From the NCBI GenBank assembly GCA_021234155.1, contig JAJEKV010000038.1, positions 12,988,213-13,052,212 on the forward strand: a stretch of 64,000 bases of DNA, written 5' to 3'. Source of the DNA: Isoetes taiwanensis. Taxonomy: Eukaryota > Streptophyta > Lycopodiopsida > Isoetales > Isoetaceae. Positions 56,160 to 64,000 of the stretch are shown in pieces. A model generated the notes under the pieces. The model saw only the letters and a list, made by a program, of their open reading frames with translations, did no database searches and was not told the origin of the DNA. The first letter of the stretch is position 1; each line of letters begins with the position of its first letter. Both the position numbers and the translations under genes were made by a program.

Positions 56160-56645
56160 GGAGTTATAGATTTTATGCTTAATTATAAATGCCTATGCAT
56201 GTCGTTATGACACATAGATTTTATGCTTACTTATAAACTCCTATGCATGTCGTTATGACACTGTTGTTTATTTTTATAATAATTAACTACTAAGGTTATA
56301 TAATTTTGTATAAGTTATAAGTATAGCCTTACAATTTTTGTTATAATAGTTTTTTTTTTTTTTTTTTTTATATTATAAGTATGATGGAAAGATTATTCCT
56401 AATGTTAATAATGGATGGGATCTAAGGAACTAAGTTGTGGAGGTGTGTGACGATATATAAGTTTTGCTTATACAACCATTAGAATTTGCTAGCTTGTACA
56501 CTTACTTTTGCCTTACGCCATTGGACCATACTACTGGCTTTTAGGTCTTTCTATTAAGAAGAGCTAGTGGAACCGTCTTTAGGCAAGGTAAGCCGCCCAG
56601 ATCTGTATGCCGCCGGGCAATTCTTCATGATAACTAGGTGGAAGC
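56160..56645 (+). repeat. Probable chromovirus 3' LTR (copy A)
   Basis: It follows the purine-rich loop, holds a ~59-base tandem repeat (tagattttatgcttaattat / ...cttacttat), a T20 run (56,350-56,369) and a TATA motif gatatataag near 56,448. The part from the T run to about 56,640 reappears to the left of copy B at 59,109-59,395. The exact LTR ends cannot be set. Confidence 0.5.
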
Positions 56646-59108
56646 AATTTCCATTGAGATGACAGTGCAGCACCTGAAGCAAACTTCAGGCTACAAGAAA
56701 AAGCAAGACAAGGCCAAAATCGATGGGTCCAGCAATTTCCGTGATGCGGCAAAGATGCATGAATGAATAACATAGATGGCTATGAAGAAGAAAATGGCAT
56801 AACAGTATGCTTTAAGCAAGGACTTACAAGCTCCGAAATTGGGCATGTAGGCATTGATGACAAATCTTGTGACCTGGAGCGCACTACTCAGGTTTGATCT
56901 GATAATTTCTGCTTCTATTGATGATTGCAAGCTTAAATTCAATGTGTAAGAATGCGCTCAAGTTGAAGGGTGCTTGTCTAACTTCCTGGCTTAGTTTGCT
57001 TATCTAATTTCATCTTAACGTAGCCTTTGGGAAATAGTATTGGCTAAAATTAGGTTGCACATCTAAATAATAGACTTATTTTACAGATCTTGTTGACAGA
57101 TTGGCGTTGACAATTGGTATTGAATCAATCTAGCTTGTAATTATGACATGATAACTTAAAAATAGCTTGCGTTTTATGCTGGTTGGTGCCTTGTTGCACT
57201 TAAGACAGGTCCAGATCTGGAATGTGCTTTAGAAATAAACTGAGCCAATCAGTCTGAACATGCATAGGCATGCATCCATTAGTCTGCTCAGCCTATTTGC
57301 TATTACATGTAGTGGATATAATAGGTCCTTCCTATTTTGAATCTTAAAAGCACAAATACCTATGGTGTATATAGCTGGTGCACAAATGATACTGCAGGGG
57401 GCTTGTGCTAAACGGGAGTTATCCTACAATTATGACTTCTAGATATATTTAAAGTATAGGGTCTCATGATAAACTTATGAATTATTTATTGCTCTAGAAA
57501 TGAATCAGCATGTGAGATATTATGGCATTATTATTCAGAAGCTGACTTGTAATTCGAGTTTAATAGGTGAAGTATAATGGGTAGAAAGATTGATCATGCA
57601 TTGACATACATGTTGAGCAATATTATGCAGAAGCTGACCGTAATTTGAGTTTAATAGGTGAAGTGTGTTGAATAGATGCACTGACATGCTTGTTTAACTC
57701 AGTTTTCTTCTTAATTAGGGTTATGGATGGTAAGCCTGAACCTACATATCCATGCGTATACTGATATGCCACTCTTGGCTTTAACATGTCAGGATGTATG
57801 CATTTAAAACAGCATGCACGAAATAGCCAGTGATAAGGAAATGTCTTTAGAAATTTGTTCTTTTCTCTATAAGCTGAGTTCTATAGTTTCCTTGAAAAAT
57901 TAGTGTGGCAGAAATGTGCCACTAACCTAAGGATATAGAGCTGAACTATTTTAATGTACCTTGTTCTTGTTTGTTAGATTACAAGCAGGGTGAGGGGTGA
58001 TAAACTTAAAAGATCTTATGACGCCTGCTAGTAGCTTAGGCTCTTACCCATGCATTTGGCTAACCGTCCTTTGGTTCTACTGCAGGTAACAGGATCTTTT
58101 ACTCCCTGCTACGTTTTCTTTAAAGAAATGGATGATTGACGAAGATGTGGTCTAATTCTGGGTAATTAGACTTAAATGCTACATGAAGTACAAGTATCTT
58201 TACGATGAAGACTTGAAGACTGAGGGTTCTTAAAAAACTCTCTCATTTCTATTATTTGAAAACGTTTAAATCTGTTTTGGTTCAGACTTGTTTTTTGAGG
58301 TTTGATCATATGAAAATGTTTTTCTAAAAGCGTGTCATGACAGTATTATGTTATACTTCTTTATAATGGAAAAGATTATTGACTTGTATTTCATGTATAA
58401 CCAGATCTTGGCTTTGTACTAAATGTCACCAATTTAGTACTTAGGCTGCATATTGAATCCGTTTTGTTTCCTTGCAAAGGTTCATAATGGATTAAAGTCT
58501 GTCGTTGACAGGTTTAAAGGTTTTTTTGTCGTAATCTCAGTTTATTGGTTATACCAATTTCCTTGATCTGGTTATTAAAATGTGGTGAGTGGCATTTGCC
58601 CATTTCTGGATCTAACTTTTAATGACTATGATTTTTTAGGACTGTGAAGTTGATTGCTCTCAGAGGCATGCAATATTGACAGCTATGCTAAACAGTCTAT
58701 CCTACATCAAAGGCAAGGATATTCAGTCTGTTATCACTTTCAAAGAACCAACAAACAGAAAGAAGGAAAATACATTAAAAAATGGAGGTAACAGAACAAT
58801 CATTCTTTATGAGTTTATTCTACATGAAAGCTAAAGCTGTATTTAGTGGTCAAATTAATCGTTTGGCACTCGCCCAAGGTATATCCTATGAAGGGGTGTA
58901 TTTTGTTACCCCTTAATAAGAAAGATGGTATTTTAAAGAATCTACGTGAGTACCCATCTACTTGTTTGCCATCAGGCTCTTTTAAAGAAAAATATGCATT
59001 TTCAATGAGGGTAGGCAATATAGGTAGGGTAGGGCTTTGGCAACAAGGTCCTACTCTCCTTGTTGCTAACTTATTACTGTGGCCCACCCTGACCTACGGT
59101 TGGAGGCA
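56646..59108. other. Non-repetitive DNA with a possible exon
   Basis: Mostly AT-rich and intron-like. It separates chromovirus copies A and B. Short duplications occur (gagtttaataggtgaagt at 57,558 and 57,647). The only coding-like block is at 58,640-58,787. Confidence 0.35.
58640..58787 (+). other. Possible exon of an unknown gene
   Basis: Bounded by attttttag acceptor and gtaaca donor, 148 bases open in one frame: DCEVDCSQRHAILTAMLNSL then SYIKGKDIQSVITFKEPTN. Composition looks like a real globular protein. I do not recognise it, and neighbouring exons were not found. Confidence 0.35.
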
Positions 59109-61420
59109 GGTTTTTTTTTTATTATAAGTATGATGGAAAGATTATTCCTAATGTTAATAATGGATGGGCTCTAAGGAACTAAGTTGTGGAGGTGTGTGAC
59201 GATATATAAGTTTTGCTTATACAACCATTAGAATTTGCTAGCTTGTACACTTACTTTTGCCTTACGCCATTGGACCATACTACTGGCTTTTAGGTCTTTC
59301 TATTAAGAAGAGCTAGTGGAACCGGCTTTAGGCAAGGTAAGCCGCCCAGATCTGTATGCCGCCGGGCAATTCTTCATGATAACTAGGTGGAAGTACCTGA
59401 AGCATCAGAACAAGTCATAAGAACAAGTCATACGTACCTGAAGCATCAGGAGTAAGGAAGCTAATCTTACATGACACACACAATAGCTCTATTGCCGGCC
59501 ATGCAGGATTTATGAAGACCTACTTCAAGATTAGAAGTAGCTACTTTTGGCCGGGCATGAAGAAACAGATAGCCAAGTATATCCAGGAATGCCAATTGTG
59601 TCAACAGAACAAAGGCAGAACAACTTCGAGTCCTAGAAGCTTTGGAACAGCAAGGGACTTTGATGCCTTGATGGTTGTGGTAGATAAGTTATCTAAAATG
59701 GTGCATTTCTTGCCATGCCATACCACAAACACATCTTTGGATATAGCTTTGTTGTTCGTCAAAGAAGATTTTTAGATTGCATGGAATGCCCAGAGCGATT
59801 GTCTCTGATATAGATCCGAAGTTCATCAGCATCTTTTGGCAAGACTTCTTGAACATGATCTGCACCAAGTTGTGGATGAGTTCTACTTATCATCTACAAA
59901 CAATGGGCAGATGGAGGGCACCAACAGAATTTTGGAGGACATGTTGAGAAACTACATTTGGAATAAACAATCTAAATGGACTGATTACATCCACCTAGTC
60001 GAGCTTGTGTATAATAGTATAAAGCAAGAGTCATCGAAGATGTCTCCTTTCATGATCAACTACGGTTATCAATGCTTGACCCCAGATACATGGCACAATC
60101 CAGTGTCCAAGATGGAAGTTTCTCAACAAATCTGACAGATATGTAGCAGCTTGTGGTAGAAGTGCGAGAATATCTTCTAGCAGCAAGAGCATGTCAAAAT
60201 AATCCAGCAGATAGACATTGAACTCCTCGAGAGTTTGTAGTGGGAAATAAAGTTTGGCTCAAGATAAAGATGAAGCAAGTGAAGCTCACGCATCGAGAAA
60301 GTGTAAGAAACTTGCTCCAAGATGGTGGGGCCTTTTTAAGATTGTCACACTAATAGGGAGCCCGACCATATAAGCTTGACTTACCCATTCATCTAAAAGT
60401 TCATAAGGTCTTCTACGTAAGCTTATTAAAGAAATATCTCTAAACCTGGAGGAAGTTTTGGAAACTCCAACCTTGTTGTAAATGATAGAGGAGCAAATTG
60501 AGATTGTTCTTGAGTTACTTCTTGACAAGACATTCAAGAAGACGAGAAGGTCAGAGTTCCTTTAATACCTGATCAAGTGGAAACACTTTCCCGTGAAAGA
60601 TGCTACATGGGTATTAAAGCATGATATAGAGAAGCAATACCCAAAGTTCATGGAGCAATTGATAGCCCAAGTCGCCACGCAGGCCGACGGCACCGACCAG
60701 TTAGGTAAGTGTAGTAGCTTAGTCTAGTGCATGAAGCCTAAGAAGAGAGGCATAATATGCACCTGGGGTAGCCTAGATTCATCTTATGTGGGTAAGCAGG
60801 TGATCATGGGTGATGATGGGATCATCCTAGATGTTCCCCATGCTTAAACCTTCAAGGCCATAATGCATTATGTGTGCGCATGATCGATGTCGCGTGGGAG
60901 GTTAAGCAGGTAATCGTGGGCGATGATGGGATCGTCTTAAACGTTCCTTAGCCATGATGCACTGCGTGTGTGCATGGCTGGAGATCGTGTAGGAGGTAAG
61001 CATCTATCATGGGCGATGATGGGACCATTTCTCTCTGCTTAAACCGAAACGGGCCATGATTCAGTGCAGGTATGTAGTGGTAACCTTGAGCTAGTAGTTT
61101 GGCTCAAAGAGGTAATTAAGGGGGTGGTCCCCTTAAAACCACAATTTATTAATTAAACTAACGTGATGTGCTAATATATTGCATGTCAATGAAGGAGGAG
61201 CATGGAGGAAGGAGCACATCACGAGAATAATAGGAGTTATAGATTTTATGCTTAATTATAAATGCCTATGCATGTCGTTATGACACATAGATTTTATGCT
61301 TACTTATAAACTCCTATGCATGTCGTTATGACACTGTTGTTTATTTTTATAATAATTAACTACTAAGGTTATATAATTTTGTATAAGTTATAAGTATAGC
61401 CTTACAATTTTTGTTATAAT
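59109..61420 (+). mobile_element. Chromovirus copy B, permuted and internally deleted
   Basis: A T run (59,109 on) is followed by the LTR end as in 56,370-56,640, then at about 59,395 integrase sequence starts at the point equivalent to 54,360 of copy A, with a local duplication of gtacctgaagcatcag. gag, protease, RT and RNase H are absent. Integrase to chromodomain and the 3' repeats (59,419-61,420) are near-identical to 54,348-56,350, with the same stops (after FVKEDF and QQI) and the same integrase deletion. A few private changes lie in the GPY/F region (60,285-60,365). It ends where an L1 stub starts. Confidence 0.88.
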
Positions 61421-61541
61421 AGTTTTTTTTTTTTTTTTGAAGGACGAAAGCCAAAAAGTTTATTAATCAGAGAAAAAGTACAAAATTTACATGTCTCATC
61501 TAACTGTGTAAGCACACAAAGATGCCACAGGAGCACGAGCC
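61421..61541 (-). mobile_element. 5'-truncated L1-type LINE stub
   Basis: Minus strand: ...TTTGTACTTTTTCTCTGATT and AATAAACTTTTTGGCTTTCG, then A16 (61,438-61,423), the common 3' end of plant L1 elements with an AATAAA-like signal. Possible target duplication TGTTATAAT at 61,412-61,420 and 61,542-61,550. Only about 100 bases of body remain. Confidence 0.7.
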
Positions 61542-61550
61542 TGTTATAAT

Positions 61551-62925
61551 TAAATAGTGGAAGTTGATCGCTTCAATAAAGTTCTAAATGCTATATTTCG
61601 TGTTATTGTATCTTATAAAATTGATGCAGGTTCATCACCTTACCGTAATCTCGAGGACAACATTATGCTAGCGGGGAAGAATGTGACGTTTCCCCATATA
61701 TTTTAGGTCACGTCACTATACAAGCCTACCTTAGTAGCCTTGTATACTTTAATGTGGAGAAGGGAACGTGACTAAGTCATTATACATAACTTAGCTAACC
61801 TTCGGTATAGAACCATTTCCACAGGGTTTCATCCTATTGGAAACCCACCACATGGGCACACCCTATTGGAACCACATGGCGTGACATGGCAACCCTAACC
61901 TACTAATGGCCAAACCTGCCATTTTCCAGTTCCAACAGTCCCCAAACCCTATTCATGCTCGAAACTCCATGTTGAGAATCGTCCGATGTGCATAGCAGAG
62001 CATAATAGCCCCAGAAGTGTGTGTGCACTAGAAGGAGTGGGAGCCACTCCAAACCACTTGTGGAGCGATGGAGACGCCAGGAGCAGGTATTTGGTGTAGT
62101 TTCTTTGGTAGATCATCTGGAAGTTAGGATTCCAAATGAGTTAGCATCTTGTATCTCTAGTAGAGACATTCTAGAACCTTTAGACCTCGAACCCTAATCA
62201 ATGAACCTTAATTATAAGTTAGATGCACATGATTAGGATTAGATGTTATTCTTATTATTTATTATGTTATGTGGATATACGATGTTAGTTGATCATGTTT
62301 GCACCTTCTATATAGGGAAGGAGGGTAGAGACCTAGTAGCTTTGTGTAGACGATGCTTCTAGATTAGACCCTTTAGTTCCTATTATATTGCGGCATGTGC
62401 ATAGAGCCCACCAAACTATGGAGGCTATGGAGTGACAGAACACCACACAATAGATTCAGTGGCAAGATAGAGGGAGTCCCTCCTGAGCATGGCTACTGGG
62501 AATTTGGAGCAAGCTAGGTTTATAGTCGGTCACTTCGAGAGGGCCGGCTATGAGTCTGGCACTTCCTGGGTCGATGGTGTCGCCCCGATCTTCAGGAGTT
62601 GCAAGTGTTAACCTGGCTCTTGTTTTGGGAAGTTCAGTCGTGTAAGGACGTGTGTCATCACGATCTTCTAGCCGCCTATCAAACCATTGGGTGGGAGATG
62701 GGTAAAAGAAAGCTAGGGTGTCTAAAAATAAATGCCCTTACATTATGTATAATGTAGGGCATGTAGGCACCCGTTTTTGTTTTTGTTTTTTTTTTGAATT
62801 TTAGTTAGTTGGGATATGTAATCATTAGCAGTAGCCATGTCAGCAATTCAAAATTATGAGAGACAGTGGCAACCAGAAAGGACGTTCATTGCCATTTTTC
62901 GGAGGGAGATTGCGAAGTGTTTCCT
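61551..62925. other. No recognisable gene
   Basis: Unique-looking DNA. A near-palindrome gcccttacattat/ataatgtagggc lies at 62,733-62,760, and a T-rich run at 62,775-62,795. No frame has a recognisable domain. Confidence 0.4.
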
Positions 62926-63928
62926 CTTTCGAAAAAAAATTTGCCGCCCTTCCAATTTTTGGTGTTTCTCTTGCCCAAATCCAAGCAATGGACGCCTTTG
63001 CCTCCCGAAGTCACCCAGATTAATAAGAACATGAAAACAGTTGATTCTGGTAAGAAAGCGGAAAAAAAAACAAGAGGAAGGTTCAAGCATTTGAAGAACC
63101 AGGGTAAAAAAGAAGACTTATTTGTGAAGAACCCGCTGTTGTGGAAGCAAAGCATGATGTGTCAATGCAGAAATTTTTCCAGATTTACAACAGATCATGG
63201 ACGAGCAGTGGGGGCCTAAAGACATACGGGAGTTCAAAGAATCTAGCATGAAGCCAGAGTGGTATGAAAACTTCTATAAGCATTGTGAAATAGTTTTTGG
63301 CAAGCTGGAGGTCACCAATCGCCATGTACCTGAGTACTTTGCTCGTGCCTTTGCCCTTCAATTAACAGGTAAAAAAGTAGATTGGGATACATTTAAAGTT
63401 TTGGCCAAAGATTTGGCAAAGAGAGAAGCAAAATAATCCGCTATCAGAGAAGAAATTGGGACCTCTAAATCCACATCCAAGGTTCTTAAATTGCTGCAAG
63501 GATTTTACCCTAAGGAAGACCTTTAATTTGCAGAAACTATGTTTCAGCAGTGACATGGACAATTAATTAGCAGCTCTTCCAAGGTTGAAGAACTGTAAAA
63601 TCAGCAGGCACAACTACGTGACAACATAAATAAGTTTTCAGGAAGAAAGGATGCACATGAAGAGGACTTAGCACAGATTCAACAAGACATTGATAGTGTT
63701 CTTGACGACGCTAAGCAGAACAAGAGAGACTTCAAGAATATGCAACAGGAGGTTGACCTTTTGATGAGGGATAGAACCAGGAAGGAAAAAATGTTGAAGA
63801 GAATTCAGGAACCATTGGAGAAAGCCATTCGGGAAAAGGAGTTATGTGAAAAGAGGATTGCAGAACTTGAGGAGGCTCATAAAGTTCAGTTTGAGTGCTG
63901 CAGACGGCTTGATGATATGCATAAGTAA
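62926..63928 (+). pseudogene. Coiled-coil protein pseudogene, unidentified
   Basis: Protein-like sequence starts near 62,930 (KKNLPPFQFLVFLLPKSKQW) and continues with a basic stretch. After frameshifts near 63,130 and 63,165 comes a frame open from ATG 63,197: WGPKDIREFKESSMKPEWYE, VPEYFARAFALQLTGKKVDW and DTFKVLAKDLAKREAK. The same frame then runs to 63,928 through four stops (63,434 TAA, about 63,524 TAA, 63,551 TGA, 63,596 TAA), with long heptad-like Glu/Lys/Gln sequence: LAQIQQDIDSVLDDAKQNKR, REKELCEKRIAELEEAHKVQ. Each stop is one C-to-T step from CAA or CGA. No intron signs. I do not recognise the family; a structural or nuclear coiled-coil protein is likely. Confidence 0.55.
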
Positions 63929-64000
63929 AACAAGCTTAATGATCTCTCCAGCTCAAGAAAAATTCATATTTGTACATGGATGTGTGTTTTGTAGTAATGG

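Overview
This window is nuclear DNA of a land plant with a large, transposon-rich genome. The evidence is direct: plant-type Ty1/copia elements primed by initiator tRNA-Met (TGGTATCAGAGC), a Ty3/gypsy chromovirus with a chromodomain, a TRIM, a SINE, MITEs, LINEs, and relics of plant host genes with GT-AG introns (CBS/PB1 protein, HOP/STI1 co-chaperone, DExH-box helicase, a secreted glycine-rich wall protein). The species cannot be named from the sequence. I found no gene that looks intact, no rRNA or tRNA gene and no CRISPR array.

Left part (1-27,060): the 3' end of an LTR element (1-634); a spliced but broken PB1 domain of a CBSCBSPB-type gene (2,006-2,620); a tRNA-derived SINE; two copies of a fold-back MITE family; a gypsy-type LTR remnant; a complete 454-bp TRIM with a perfect 5-bp target duplication (10,729-11,182); adjacent DExH-helicase and HOP fragments (13,493-14,298); a frameshifted glycine-rich protein gene behind a good TATA box (15,804-16,425); a decayed copia RT/RNase H piece (19,157-20,229); and exon-like blocks of an unidentified minus-strand gene (23,432-24,505).

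Centre (27,065-56,645) is a matryoshka of transposons that can be dated by who sits in whom. A truncated minus-strand copia (27,065-29,990) carries a polyadenylated retrocopy. It abuts a plus-strand chromovirus (29,991-31,167, continuing 53,782-56,645). That chromovirus is split by a minus-strand copia (31,168-53,781, TSD AAAAG). The copia spans 22.6 kb but is only about 5.38 kb once three insertions are removed: a 5.0-kb TIR element starting CACATC with a 3-bp TSD (33,684-38,728), an 8.2-kb non-LTR LINE with a (TATC)n tail (38,783-46,995), and a 3.96-kb TIR element with a 4-6-bp TSD and an array of palindromes (48,426-52,389). At each of the three sites, removing the insertion and one TSD restores a continuous copia reading frame, which fixes the boundaries.

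Right part (56,646-64,000): a possible single exon of an unknown gene, a second, permuted and internally deleted copy of the same chromovirus (59,109-61,420) sharing its disabling mutations, a 5'-truncated L1 stub, and a coiled-coil protein pseudogene (62,926-63,928) whose four in-frame stops each look like one C-to-T change.

The most unusual items are the palindrome-array TIR element, the CACATC element with different arrays at its two ends, the LINE whose putative ORF1 region carries 147-bp repeats and whose 5' end is a 42-bp tandem repeat, and the mismatch between the young copia LTRs (about six differences in 514 bp by eye) and the badly decayed LINE nested inside it.
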